A stretch of 64,000 nt of DNA from Woeseiaceae bacterium (lineage in GTDB: Bacteria; Pseudomonadota; Gammaproteobacteria; Steroidobacterales; Woeseiaceae): assembly GCA_021773075.1 (NCBI GenBank), contig JAJFKT010000026.1, positions 857,176-921,175 of the forward strand, given 5' to 3'. Both the position numbers and the translations under genes were made by a program. Shown here piece by piece: positions 18,519 through 27,669 of this stretch (its first letter is position 1; every line of letters begins with the position of its first letter). Under the pieces are notes generated by a model that was given only the letters and a program-made list of their open reading frames with translations, was not told where the DNA came from and made no database searches.

Positions 18519-19886
18519 GTGGCAGACAAGAACACAGAAAACTGGTCAGGACGATTCGCATTCATCATGGCGTCTGTCGGTGCGGCCGTCGGGCTGGGCA
18601 ACATCTGGAAGTTTCCCTACACACTCGGTAGTAGCGGCGGCAGCGCGTTTGTGCTGATTTACGTATTGGCGATCTTGTTGGTCGCGACGCCTATCATGTT
18701 GTCCGAGATGATAATCGGCAGGCACGCGAGACGCAGTGCGCCGACAGCACTTCGCAATCTGGCGATCGAGAGTGGTTCGAGTGGCTATTGGCAGATTGTG
18801 GGCTGGATGGGATTACTGGCGTTATTGCTCGTGTTGAGTTTTTACAGCGTGATCGCGGGATGGACGGCAGCATACCTGTTGAAATCGGTCTCTGGTGGGC
18901 TAAGTGGGCTTTCGCCGCAAGAGGTTGGGCGAGACTTTGGTGCCTTCTTGCACGATCCAACCTGGATGATCGTCTGGCACCTGCTGTTTACTGCAACGAC
19001 GGTATTCATTGTTTCGCGCGGAATCAAAATGGGGCTCGAGCGCATCGTAAAAGTATTGATGCCGGCGTTGTTTCTGATGTTGATTGCGCTGGTCATCTAC
19101 TCCGGAGTAACGGGCGACTTCAGCCGCGCAGTTGATTTCCTTTTCAGCGCGGACCTAAGCAAGGTTACGCCGTTGGTTGTCCTCGCCGCTGTAGGGCAGG
19201 CGTTCTTTTCGGTCAACGTTGGCGTCGGTGCGGTGCTGACCTATTCGGCGTATTTGCCCGACGATGTCAACCTGTTTCGTTCGGCTATAGCGGTATCATT
19301 TGGTGACACACTTGTTGCGTTACTCGCCGGATTGGCGATTTTCCCGATTGTGTTTGCTTACGACCTGAATCCCTCGGAAGGCCCGGGCCTGATTTTTGTC
19401 ACGATGTCGACAGCGTTTGCGGCAATGCCGGGTGGTGCATTCGTCGCGACGGTATTCTTTTCGATGCTGTTGTTCGCGGCATTGACATCGTCCATCTCGA
19501 TGCTCGAGACGATGACGGCGCGCGCGTTTGAGGTTCGCGGCATGAGCCGGCCAAAGGCAGCCGGCCTGATCGGTGGCGTTGCTTTCTTGCTTGGCTTGAT
19601 CACGGTGCTGTCGTTTTCACGTTGGGAGAACGTTTTTCTTCTGGGCGATTTCGCCGCATTCGCGGGCAAAACACCGTTCGACCTGATCGATTACCTCGTG
19701 TCGAACATTCTGTTACCGCTGGGTGGCGTGTTGTACGCGTTGTTCGCGGGCTGGTGGGTGTCACGGCAAACGCTGGTTTCCCAGCTCGGCATCGGGGATG
19801 GCGTAGTTTTCACGCTATGGCTTGTGCTGACCCGAATTTTCGCGCCCATCGCAATTATTGCCGTATTTGCTTTCAACCTGACGTAG
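18519..19886 (+). CDS. Neurotransmitter:sodium symporter (NSS) family transporter
   Basis: This 455-aa inner-membrane protein has 11-12 hydrophobic segments and the LeuT-fold NSS signature. TM1 carries ASVGAAVGLGNIWKFPY, with the unwound region that binds sodium and substrate, followed by GGSAF. These carriers bring in amino acids with sodium. The start is the GTG at 18519, preceded by GGGGGGGAAATC; the open frame upstream lies within the decarboxylase gene and is not used. Adjacency to the decarboxylase argues for an amino-acid substrate. No partner subunit is needed in this family. Confidence 0.94.
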   Translation: MADKNTENWSGRFAFIMASVGAAVGLGNIWKFPYTLGSSGGSAFVLIYVLAILLVATPIMLSEMIIGRHARRSAPTALRNLAIESGSSGYWQIVGWMGLLALLLVLSFYSVIAGWTAAYLLKSVSGGLSGLSPQEVGRDFGAFLHDPTWMIVWHLLFTATTVFIVSRGIKMGLERIVKVLMPALFLMLIALVIYSGVTGDFSRAVDFLFSADLSKVTPLVVLAAVGQAFFSVNVGVGAVLTYSAYLPDDVNLFRSAIAVSFGDTLVALLAGLAIFPIVFAYDLNPSEGPGLIFVTMSTAFAAMPGGAFVATVFFSMLLFAALTSSISMLETMTARAFEVRGMSRPKAAGLIGGVAFLLGLITVLSFSRWENVFLLGDFAAFAGKTPFDLIDYLVSNILLPLGGVLYALFAGWWVSRQTLVSQLGIGDGVVFTLWLVLTRIFAPIAIIAVFAFNLT

Positions 19887-20055
19887 CCAGCCAAATCATT
19901 CTGCAGATGAAGTTCCAATGTGGACGAGGCCGCATACTGCCGTTGGGACTGCCGGGAAATGCCCGGGTCGCGTCGGTTGATCATATTGCGGCTGCCGGAC
20001 CAGTATGCCGCTGAGGGCGTCTATACTGAGCCTCTCGGAGATCGGGAGTTAGCTC

Positions 20056-20445
20056 ATGTCAAACAATTTCGTTTTGTCTGTATTTGTTGTCACGTTTCTA
20101 TGTGCTTGTTCGAGCATCGACGGCGTTTATACGCCAGCGTGCATGGCCTATGAGGGTGATGAGATTGAATTTGTCGATGGCAGATTTACCTGGCGACGCT
20201 TTACGGATCAGCGACAGGTCGACGAAAGTGGTGAGCTTGTCGATCTGTTTCCCAGCTATCCGAAAACGGGTCGCTACACCTATCATGATGCGCAACTGGA
20301 TCTGATGCTCGACGGCGGAGCATCACTCGTGAGTTTCTATGTACAGGACGATACGCAGGGCAAGTACATGCTGACGATGGACGAAAACAGGCAGTTCGAA
20401 CACGATGGGAAAATGCCGGAGTGCGCGTTACGGCGCGCCCGGTAA
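20056..20445 (+). CDS. Small predicted lipoprotein
   Basis: This 129-aa protein begins with a lipoprotein signal (SNNFVLSVFVVTFLCACSS, lipobox LCAC). The mature part is about 110 residues, acidic, rich in Tyr and Asp, with a short beta-strand pattern (GRFTWRRF, GRYTYHDAQLDLML, SLVSFYVQDD). I do not recognise the family. It stands alone between the NSS gene and the metalloprotease, with 169 and 145 bases on either side in which I see no strong motif. Confidence 0.75.
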   Translation: MSNNFVLSVFVVTFLCACSSIDGVYTPACMAYEGDEIEFVDGRFTWRRFTDQRQVDESGELVDLFPSYPKTGRYTYHDAQLDLMLDGGASLVSFYVQDDTQGKYMLTMDENRQFEHDGKMPECALRRAR

Positions 20446-20590
20446 CACAGACGCTCCAAGCTGCGAAATTGGGACGTGGCGCACACTATTCGTGCAGATG
20501 TCGCGGATTGGAGACGGAATAAGTATTGCAGCAACGCCTCTTCGTTTGCTTAGCTGAGTATCCAGCAAACCTTAATGTTTGGGTGTCTCA

Positions 20591-22531
20591 ATGAACGCTA
20601 GAAACCTACGATTCGGAGTGTATTTGTCTGCCCTCATTATAATGCCGGCGGCAGGTGCCGAGGAGGGCGCTCACATCGCATACAGCGAGCCGCTACAGCA
20701 ACTCGAGATGCGGCGTGATATGCAGATTGAAGCGCTCCGCTTCAATGCGTTTAGCAAACACTTCGATATTCGTCTCGCACCCAATCAAAACGTGCTTAGT
20801 CTCCCAGTGCGCGAACGCATTGCCGACGGAGTAGGGGTCTATCGCGGAAAAATAGACGGCATGCCGGGATCGTGGGTACGCCTGGTCGTTGCCGACGGAA
20901 TTCCGCGTGGCCTGTTGTGGGATGGCAATGTGATGTACGGGGTGGAAGCCGGAACGGATGCGTCGAGCGCTCCCTACATATTCCGTATGGAAGATCTGAC
21001 AATCCCGCCCGGTACGATGACGTGTGCTGACGCGGAGGGGCAGATGACGGCGAGCGAACTGCTCGGCGCCGTGGCCAATGAGATGCGGCCTCGTGTTCAG
21101 CAAGCTGCTATTGCCGAGTCGATTCTGGCTGTCGCGGTTATTGCCGACTTCGAATTCGCAACCGACAAGGGCAGCGATGCCCAGACCGAGCTTGTAACGC
21201 GTATCAACAACGTTGACGGCATTTTCAGCGAGCAACTCGGCGTACAAATCAACCTCGCACAAAGCGACGTATTCGCGTCGTCGAATGACCCATTTACGGA
21301 CGAAAGCGACCCAGGCAATCTCCTCGGCGAATTGAGCGACTATCGCGCGGCAAATGCGAGCCAGAACGCCAACGGCCTGACGCATTTGTTTACAGGTCGC
21401 GAGCTCGACGGAACGACCGTGGGTATTGCCTTTACGGGTGCACTTTGCAGCCGGCGCTTCGGCGCGGGGCTGACCCAGGCCACGCATTCCGTGAATCTTG
21501 ACAGCCTGATAGCAGCACACGAGATAGGTCACAACTTCGGTGCGCCCCATGACGGTACGTCGGGTTCGGCTTGCGAAGATACGCCACAGGATTTCCTGAT
21601 GGCGCCGCGTCTCAATGGCAGCGACACGTTTTCAGCGTGCAGCATTGTGGAGATGCAGGCGGACGTTAATCGAGCGTCGTGCGTCACCGCGGCGCCAACG
21701 CTGGATATCGAGGTGGTTGCAAATCAGCCTGGTGGCTCATTACTGGGCGACTCCGACACGGTCACGTTTGTCGTTAACAATATCGGAACCGAAGATGCTA
21801 GCGGCGCCGAGTTTGAGGTTTCTCTGCCCTCGAACGTCACACTGGACAGTATTACCTCGAGTGTTGGGAATTGCTCCAGCGGCGGCGGAAGCGCGACTTG
21901 TACGATCGGATCGATCGCTGCGGGATCCAGTTCGACCGTCGATCTGGTCGTGACATCTACGGCGGCCGGTGATGCCAGGTTCTCGGCAAACGTCACAGCG
22001 GCAGGCGACACAAATGGTGGCAACAACAATGTAATACTGACATTGCGTGTGGAACCGGCAGTCGATGTGCAGGCGACAGCTGCGGCGATCAGCGCAGTGC
22101 AGGATCAGAGCACGACGGCACGAGTCACGATCGAAAACAATTCATCGATCGTGGCATCATCTGTCGAGGTTACCGTCAGCCCGGATTCCGGCCTGCGCAT
22201 CGATAGTGCGAACTGGTCGCCAGGAAACTGCTCGTTGGCGGGCGGCGTAGCAACCTGCGCGGCATCCAGTCTGGCCGTGCAGTCAAACAATACTATCAAT
22301 GTGCAACTGACAGGCTTGTCCGGGGGCAGCAAGACCTACAGCGTTAGCGTGTCAGCGGCCGAAACCGATCGCGACACCAGCAATAATGACGTGCAGGGCC
22401 AGGTTACGGTTGGCGAGCTGCAATCGGACAGTGGCGGTGGTGGCGTGCTCGGGTTGCTGGAATTGATCACGTTTTGCTTGTTCTTGATCGCACGAAGGTC
22501 GCGATTAAGCACTTTGCTCTCGACTACATGA
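20591..22531 (+). CDS. Secreted M12-type metalloprotease with GlyGly-CTERM tail
   Basis: This 646-aa exported protease starts with a signal peptide (LRFGVYLSALIIMPAAGAE). A reprolysin-like propeptide region follows to about residue 165, then a catalytic domain to about 370. The zinc motif AAHEIGHNFGAPHDG (HExxHxxGxxH) and a downstream Met-turn candidate (DFLMAPRL) are intact. Two Ig-like/DUF11-type repeats of about 115 residues come next. The C-terminus has SGGGGVLGLLELITFCLFLIARRSR: a glycine motif, a transmembrane helix and an Arg cluster, the GlyGly-CTERM pattern processed by rhombosortase and linked to type II secretion. The ATG at 20591 is preferred over TTG 20579. Its end overlaps the convergent LysR gene by eight bases. 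Confidence 0.9.
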   Translation: MNARNLRFGVYLSALIIMPAAGAEEGAHIAYSEPLQQLEMRRDMQIEALRFNAFSKHFDIRLAPNQNVLSLPVRERIADGVGVYRGKIDGMPGSWVRLVVADGIPRGLLWDGNVMYGVEAGTDASSAPYIFRMEDLTIPPGTMTCADAEGQMTASELLGAVANEMRPRVQQAAIAESILAVAVIADFEFATDKGSDAQTELVTRINNVDGIFSEQLGVQINLAQSDVFASSNDPFTDESDPGNLLGELSDYRAANASQNANGLTHLFTGRELDGTTVGIAFTGALCSRRFGAGLTQATHSVNLDSLIAAHEIGHNFGAPHDGTSGSACEDTPQDFLMAPRLNGSDTFSACSIVEMQADVNRASCVTAAPTLDIEVVANQPGGSLLGDSDTVTFVVNNIGTEDASGAEFEVSLPSNVTLDSITSSVGNCSSGGGSATCTIGSIAAGSSSTVDLVVTSTAAGDARFSANVTAAGDTNGGNNNVILTLRVEPAVDVQATAAAISAVQDQSTTARVTIENNSSIVASSVEVTVSPDSGLRIDSANWSPGNCSLAGGVATCAASSLAVQSNNTINVQLTGLSGGSKTYSVSVSAAETDRDTSNNDVQGQVTVGELQSDSGGGGVLGLLELITFCLFLIARRSRLSTLLSTT

Positions 22532-23441
22532 CCGCAGCCGATGGTTTTGAATGCTTGCTCAGTGGCACATTGTCCGTGCTGCTTGAGAACGATGCCTCCA
22601 GCGCGACGCGTAGCATCGTAACCCGCAGTTCGTCGCCGCTGTGCCTCGGCGGGGATATCGTTACGAGCACGCGATCGTCGGCTTTGCAATCAGGCAGTAC
22701 TTTGGCCAGCCTGCCATAGCGGACGAACGGATCGCCGAGATAGCAAGGAAGCTGGCAGATTCCGAATCCTGCGATCGCCGATTCGCGGCACTCCAGCAAG
22801 TCCCGGGTGACCAGCGGTAACGGGAGGCGAATACGAGACGAGCCTTTGGGGCCCGTTATGTTCCATCCATCCAGATTGCTGTCTACCAATATGGAGGTGT
22901 GGTGATACAGGTCCGCAGGTGTAAGCGGGTGACCAATTCGTGCCAGGTAGGTCGGACTGGCATAGAGTGCCTGATCGACGGCAACGAGTTTTCTAACCAG
23001 GCCCGAGTCATGGCGACTCGAGTTCCAGGTGACCAGCAGATCAGCTCGTTCCAGCGGCGTCGAAGTACTCTCTGAGTACAGGACTCGATGAATTTCGATG
23101 CTCGAGTGTGATTTCTCAAAAGCGACCAGACGTTGTTCGAGGAAATGATCAACGATATCGGGCGTTGCTGCTATCGATATCTTCACTTTATGCGATGGTC
23201 TTTTCTCCACAGCCCCCAGCACGTCAATTTCGCCGACTAAATCGAGTATTTTCACGCAACGTTCAAAGCAGCGTCGCCCTGCGCGCGTGGGAGTGATTCG
23301 TTTCGAGGAGCGGACTAGCAACTTGACACCCATTTCGCGTTCAAGATCACGCAGACGACGGCTGACAGTTGTTCGTTCAACACCAAGGTCAGCGGCACAT
23401 CTTGTGATTCCGCCGGCCTGTACAATGCGAGCGAACAGCAC
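22524..23441 (-). CDS. LysR-family transcriptional regulator
   Basis: This protein of about 305 aa has the LysR N-terminal winged HTH (ITRCAADLGVERTTVSRRLRDLEREMGVKLLVRSSKRITPT) and the usual substrate-binding domain. The GTG start at 23441 leaves the first helix a few residues short. The frame continues upstream with plausible residues (QIKHVSNL) but no standard start codon, so the exact N-terminus is uncertain. It faces the metalloprotease gene and has no obvious target operon of its own. An 8-bp inverted repeat lies about 125 bases upstream. Confidence 0.9.
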   Translation of the reverse strand: MLFARIVQAGGITRCAADLGVERTTVSRRLRDLEREMGVKLLVRSSKRITPTRAGRRCFERCVKILDLVGEIDVLGAVEKRPSHKVKISIAATPDIVDHFLEQRLVAFEKSHSSIEIHRVLYSESTSTPLERADLLVTWNSSRHDSGLVRKLVAVDQALYASPTYLARIGHPLTPADLYHHTSILVDSNLDGWNITGPKGSSRIRLPLPLVTRDLLECRESAIAGFGICQLPCYLGDPFVRYGRLAKVLPDCKADDRVLVTISPPRHSGDELRVTMLRVALEASFSSSTDNVPLSKHSKPSAAVM

Positions 23442-23565
23442 GAGATTCGAAACGTGTTTGATTTGCTTGTTGATGGCGATGACCGGGTATCTAATAGGTG
23501 AATGAGATCATGCTACGCACACCACGATGCGCAGTCGCTTCAGAAAAAACGAAATTCGACCACTG

Positions 23566-23584
23566 CTTGATCGTATCGATCAAG
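23566..23584. repeat. Inverted repeat CTTGATCG/CGATCAAG
   Basis: Two perfect 8-bp arms separated by TAT lie in the 174-base gap between the Lrp gene end and the LysR start. It could be a LysR binding site or a transcription terminator for the Lrp gene. The nearest T-rich run on the minus strand is about 15 bases further on, so terminator function is uncertain. Confidence 0.4.
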
Positions 23585-23615
23585 AATTCGCAAGAATTTA
23601 GCCAGACTGTCGGAA

Positions 23616-24110
23616 TCATTTCACCTCATCCCTTTCCTGTCGCCTGATGGCCGCCAAGCGTTCGCCAAGTGGCAATGTCGATTGGGTCGTGGACATGACG
23701 ATGTTGGTTGAAACATCGCCGTAACGCTGGAAGTGATCAATAAGGCGGCGAAAATGTGCCATGTTGACCGCTATGGTACGAATCACGAGGTGGCCGTAGC
23801 CCGTTGTCGTTGATACTGACAGGACTTCCGGCTTCATTAGCAGATCTCGGCTGGCACTCGCTACGCCGTTGGATGGCAACGCGATATCAACCGTCGCGTC
23901 TATGTCAAAGCCAAGTGCCTGATAGCAGACGAGATTGGGCACATCCAGAAACGCACCGCTGTCCCGCAGAATCAGAATGCGACGAGCAATTGCCGTCCTC
24001 GACAGGTGGACGGCTTTTGACAGCTCAACTGTCGTTGTACGCGGATCCGTGTTGAGGACCGTAAGGATGGCGACGTCATAGGAATCGAATCGCTTTTTTA
24101 TGTTGCTCAT
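23616..24110 (-). CDS. Lrp/AsnC-family transcriptional regulator
   Basis: This 164-aa protein has an N-terminal HTH (DPRTTTVELSKAVHLSRTAIARRILILRDSG) and a C-terminal RAM-like domain (VLSVSTTTGYGHLVIRTIA). Such regulators form dimers or octamers and usually respond to amino acids. It is divergent from the wHTH-TPR gene, and a perfect 16-bp palindrome lies 20 bases before its start, a likely autoregulatory site. Confidence 0.92.
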   Translation of the reverse strand: MSNIKKRFDSYDVAILTVLNTDPRTTTVELSKAVHLSRTAIARRILILRDSGAFLDVPNLVCYQALGFDIDATVDIALPSNGVASASRDLLMKPEVLSVSTTTGYGHLVIRTIAVNMAHFRRLIDHFQRYGDVSTNIVMSTTQSTLPLGERLAAIRRQERDEVK

Positions 24111-24130
24111 CCAACCCCCCCTGTTAGTAG

Positions 24131-24146
24131 GGCCTGTTAACAGGCC
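24131..24146. promoter_or_regulatory. Perfect palindrome upstream of the Lrp gene
   Basis: GGCCTGTTAACAGGCC is fully self-complementary, 20 bases from the Lrp start and about 95 bases from the divergent wHTH-TPR start. The most economical reading is an Lrp-type operator controlling one or both genes. Confidence 0.55.
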
Positions 24147-24239
24147 TTAGTCAATGTGAGCAAGTTCCTAATAGAAGTTGAACAGATTGGTGTGAAACAA
24201 GTCTTATTGGTTACGAAATGAAGTCTTGATGAAAACAAA

Positions 24240-26189
24240 ATGACTGGTCGAAATTTCGAAATTGGGGAGTGGAGAGTCGAGGTTGGACTCGGTCGCATCG
24301 TGGGCAAGTCGCGGAGCGTGCATCTGGAACCGCAGGTAATGAAGGTGCTCGCATGCCTTGCCGCGACGCCGAGCGAAGTAGTTACCAAAGAAACTCTCAT
24401 CGCGACACAATGGCGAAGCACGGTTGTCAGCGACGCTGCTCTTGCCCGTTGTGTGTCGCAAATTCGCACGGCTATGGGTGACGACAGGAAAAATCCCAGG
24501 TATATCGAGACGGTGCCGAAAATCGGCTATCGACTAATTGCCGAAGTTAAGCGTTCGGAACCCGGTCAATCTCGTCCGCTTTGGAAACTGATTCCCGTTG
24601 CGGCGCTGTTGTTGGTCGCGCCTCTGATGATGATGGGGACAACCGCGCGACCACCGCAGGTAGAGTCGCTGATCATCGATGCGGCCGAAGTAATTACTCG
24701 CGGGCATTTTCATGACACTGAGATTCTGCATGCATCGGCACGCGTTCTTGCAGATCGACTGGAGGCGGGAATCGCGATGCATGAAGGCAGGCTCGTTGTC
24801 GCGTCCGCGGTAGATACGATGTCACCTCAGGCAAATGCTAACTACCGGCTGGTAAGTCGTATAGAGGCAAGGGATCAGAATGTCCACTTCGGCTTTGAGT
24901 TGATAAAAACCAGCTCAGGCGATGTTGTTTGCCGCGACAGCAGCGTTGATATGGCTGCTGATGTGTTCGATGTGGCTAGCGAATTCGCGAGTGACGTCAT
25001 TCGATGCGTCGGTGGACGGTTCAGCCTTGAGCAACTGGAGGAATTATCGGGCGTCCCAACAAGAAACATTCTGGCGTTTGATGCGTTTCGTAAGGCGCAG
25101 AAAGAATTCTCCACTTCGGATCATGCAACGCTGCAGAATGCAATTATTCTTTACGAGCAAGCCATCGATGAGGACCCGTCGTTTGGTCTTGCATGGGCGT
25201 TCCTTGCCTATTCTCTGGAGCTTGATGCGCGTAATTGGGGCGCCGGACGTATTGACGACGCGAATGCGGCATCGCAACGTGCCCTAAGCCTCGCACCCGG
25301 ACAGCCGGAAACACACTACGCGTTTGGTCGGGTGCGTGAATTCGTCGGTGACTTCGAGGCGGCATTGCTGAGCTACGAACGTGCGATCGAACTAGATCCG
25401 GACCATATCGTTGCACTCTACTCGGCCGCCGAACTCTACTTTCATCGGCGCGATTTCGAAAAAGCGGAAGCGATGTTTCGGAAAACGCTGCAGCTGGATC
25501 CACGTATGCATAGTGCGATGAGTTTGCTTGGGCAGCTCTACCAGAAAATGGGAGATATAGAGGAAGCACGGTTTTGGTTGTCAAGCTCGGTACGGGAAGT
25601 CCCGTTGAAAATACACGCGAACGAAACCCTGGCCGTGCTCGATATTGCAGAGGGCGAGTATGAGCAAGCACGACTACGTTGCGAGCGCCTCAATCGATTT
25701 TTCCCGGGCAGTTATTATTGCCTGCAAATCCGGGCCCTGGTGTCATTGCATGACGCCGACTGGCCGACAGCCTCTTCCCTATTCAGCGAAATGCGTCGGC
25801 GTTGGCCGGAGGATGAGTATGCGATGCTGGGTTACGCGCAAGTACTCATCGCCGAGTCGAAGGACGCCGAAGCCGCGAAATTACTGAACTACGTTGAGGA
25901 CCATTCCAGAGAACGGGTCGAAAGCGGAGAGCGCAGCTGGCATCATCGGTGGACGCTCGCTGCCGCCCTTGCAGTCAAAGGCGAAAAGTACGAGGCACTT
26001 GAGTGGCTCGATGAAGCCGCCGCTGCCGGACGGCGAGATTACCTTTGGGATCTCGCGGATCCAATGTTCTCTGAATTGCACAATGATGTGCAGTTTCAGA
26101 ATTACATATCGGCAACACGCGTGCTGCCTACCTCTGATGCTGAGTTATCAACGGCGAGTCGTCTTGCCCCGACCGATCGCCGAAAATGA
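24240..26189 (+). CDS. ToxR/CadC-like winged-helix, transmembrane, TPR protein
   Basis: This 649-aa protein joins an OmpR/PhoB-type DNA-binding domain (residues about 5-100; TKETLIATQWRSTVVSDAALARCVSQIR and YIETVPKIGYRLIA) to a single transmembrane helix (LIPVAALLLVAPLMMMG, about 117-133). The rest would be periplasmic, with at least four TPR units between about 300 and 560 (for example ETHYAFGRVREFVGDFEAALLSYERAIELDPD). It therefore resembles membrane-anchored regulators such as CadC and ToxR with a TPR sensor. The divergent Lrp gene shares the 129-base upstream region. Targets are unknown. Confidence 0.92.
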   Translation: MTGRNFEIGEWRVEVGLGRIVGKSRSVHLEPQVMKVLACLAATPSEVVTKETLIATQWRSTVVSDAALARCVSQIRTAMGDDRKNPRYIETVPKIGYRLIAEVKRSEPGQSRPLWKLIPVAALLLVAPLMMMGTTARPPQVESLIIDAAEVITRGHFHDTEILHASARVLADRLEAGIAMHEGRLVVASAVDTMSPQANANYRLVSRIEARDQNVHFGFELIKTSSGDVVCRDSSVDMAADVFDVASEFASDVIRCVGGRFSLEQLEELSGVPTRNILAFDAFRKAQKEFSTSDHATLQNAIILYEQAIDEDPSFGLAWAFLAYSLELDARNWGAGRIDDANAASQRALSLAPGQPETHYAFGRVREFVGDFEAALLSYERAIELDPDHIVALYSAAELYFHRRDFEKAEAMFRKTLQLDPRMHSAMSLLGQLYQKMGDIEEARFWLSSSVREVPLKIHANETLAVLDIAEGEYEQARLRCERLNRFFPGSYYCLQIRALVSLHDADWPTASSLFSEMRRRWPEDEYAMLGYAQVLIAESKDAEAAKLLNYVEDHSRERVESGERSWHHRWTLAAALAVKGEKYEALEWLDEAAAAGRRDYLWDLADPMFSELHNDVQFQNYISATRVLPTSDAELSTASRLAPTDRRK

Positions 26190-26234
26190 CTCAAAGGTCG
26201 CGAGCTCGAGCTGACTGCTTTGCAGCGTCTTGTC

Positions 26235-27554
26235 TTACTGCCGAGCCATAGAATAAAGCCATTCAAATCCGGCTGGCTGGACGGCCGTAAATACCCTGGG
26301 GCTATGGAATGCCATAGCGGACCCATCGTTGCTCAAATCGGCACCCCGCCCAATAGGCCTTTGGGCGGCGTCAACGATCGTTCCGCTGCGTAACAACTGT
26401 GTGGGCGCGCCGCCCGTTGTGTCGACCCAGTACAGGGTACTTTCGAGCCCAAGGTTCAGGCCCAGGAGATCGCTGCGAGACGTAAACACGACGGTGTTCC
26501 CGTCTCCCGAGATGTTGTAGCTTTGAGTGCCTGATAATGACGGGGTACCGGTGCTGGCGTCGTGACTCGCGATTTGTATAATTCCACTACCGTCTGTTCG
26601 TGCGGCGAAAATCTCGTCACTGCCGTCGCTATTTGCACCCGGAGAGTGGTCACCTGTTGACGCGAAGACCAGGACTGAGCCGTCGTCCGACAGTTTTGGA
26701 CTGAACGAGTCCGCGTCACTTGCGGTCAGTTGAGTATAATTAGTGCCGTCGATGTTGATAGAAAAAATCTCTAGACTGTTGTCAGCATTGGTGCCGAATG
26801 GGTCGCCCGATCCTACCCACGCGATTGTCGAGCCATCGTCGGAAAACGTGATGTCACTGACTACCGAGGAAGGCAAATTCGTGACCTGTGCCAGATTGGC
26901 GCCATTCGCGTCGATCCTGAATATCTGTCTATCGAGACCCGGATTGTCACCCGTCAAGTCCGAGTCAGACAGAAACGCGACGGTTGAGGCGTCGCCCGAA
27001 ATAATCGGTTCGAGCAGAAACGTCTCGATGTTGATGGTTACCTGAGTAATGCCGGAACCGTCAGTTGCCGCCATGAAAACGCTGGATCTGTTGTTCGGGT
27101 TTTGCCCGGTAATATCGTTAAGAGATATCCAGACAACATGGCTGGCATTGTCGCTGGCATCGATATCGTTGAAGCCGCCGGAGGCAATGGGGTTGTCCTC
27201 ACCGGAAGTGAGCTGCAGGAGAACCCCGGTGTTCAGGTCGAACGACCATAACTGCCATTCGTCGCCCGGATTTGTGCCCAGCGGGTCTGAGTTATTGGTG
27301 AATACGATCTTACTGCCGTCACCAGCCATAAGTACCTTACCGTAACCGTCGTTCGGTGCTGTTGTGCCAAAGACCGCCAAAGGCTCGTTGCCACCGCCGG
27401 CGCCACCGCCAGTACCACCACCGGTCCCACCGCCGCCAGTACCGCCACCAGCGCTGTCGGGTTCAAGGATCAGGAAATTATCGCCATCACAGGCAGCTAG
27501 CGCGAAGACGCTAATTAACAACAAAACCTTTGCGGAACGTAGTGGCCTCAACAT
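26235..27554 (-). CDS. Beta-propeller (PD40/TolB-like) lipoprotein
   Basis: This 439-aa predicted lipoprotein starts at the ATG at 27554 (MLRPLRSAKVLLLISVFALAAC, lipobox LAAC), not at the longer frame start. A low-complexity glycine/threonine linker follows. The remainder is built from repeats with the pattern SxDGSxIAWVGxxDPxGxNxDxxxEIFxxxxDGTxxxQLT, typical of TolB/PD40 propeller blades; about six are visible. It is probably an outer-membrane-tethered binding protein. Its end faces the wHTH-TPR gene. Confidence 0.85.
   Translation of the reverse strand: MLRPLRSAKVLLLISVFALAACDGDNFLILEPDSAGGGTGGGGTGGGTGGGAGGGNEPLAVFGTTAPNDGYGKVLMAGDGSKIVFTNNSDPLGTNPGDEWQLWSFDLNTGVLLQLTSGEDNPIASGGFNDIDASDNASHVVWISLNDITGQNPNNRSSVFMAATDGSGITQVTINIETFLLEPIISGDASTVAFLSDSDLTGDNPGLDRQIFRIDANGANLAQVTNLPSSVVSDITFSDDGSTIAWVGSGDPFGTNADNSLEIFSINIDGTNYTQLTASDADSFSPKLSDDGSVLVFASTGDHSPGANSDGSDEIFAARTDGSGIIQIASHDASTGTPSLSGTQSYNISGDGNTVVFTSRSDLLGLNLGLESTLYWVDTTGGAPTQLLRSGTIVDAAQRPIGRGADLSNDGSAMAFHSPRVFTAVQPAGFEWLYSMARQ
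27389..27457. repeat. GGT/GGC-rich low-complexity tract
   Basis: A simple-sequence stretch of alternating glycine and threonine/alanine codons encodes the linker after the lipobox of the propeller protein. Such tracts can change length by slippage and would alter only the spacer. Confidence 0.6.
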
Positions 27555-27669
27555 TCTGATCTCCAATTCTTTAATTCTGTGAGCGCATAGTTGCAAACGC
27601 TTTACGTTATGTCATGTACCTATGTCTCACTTTTGATCTAATCCAATTACTTGTAGATCGTCGTTTTCT

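Noticed and set aside
19952..19966. CCGGG/CCCGG hairpin after the NSS gene
   Set aside because: The stem is only 5 bp and lacks a T-run; not enough to call a terminator.
20693..21550. 285-aa open frame on the minus strand
   Set aside because: It lies wholly inside the metalloprotease gene, including its zinc motif, and its translation shows no recognisable domain. It is a shadow frame.
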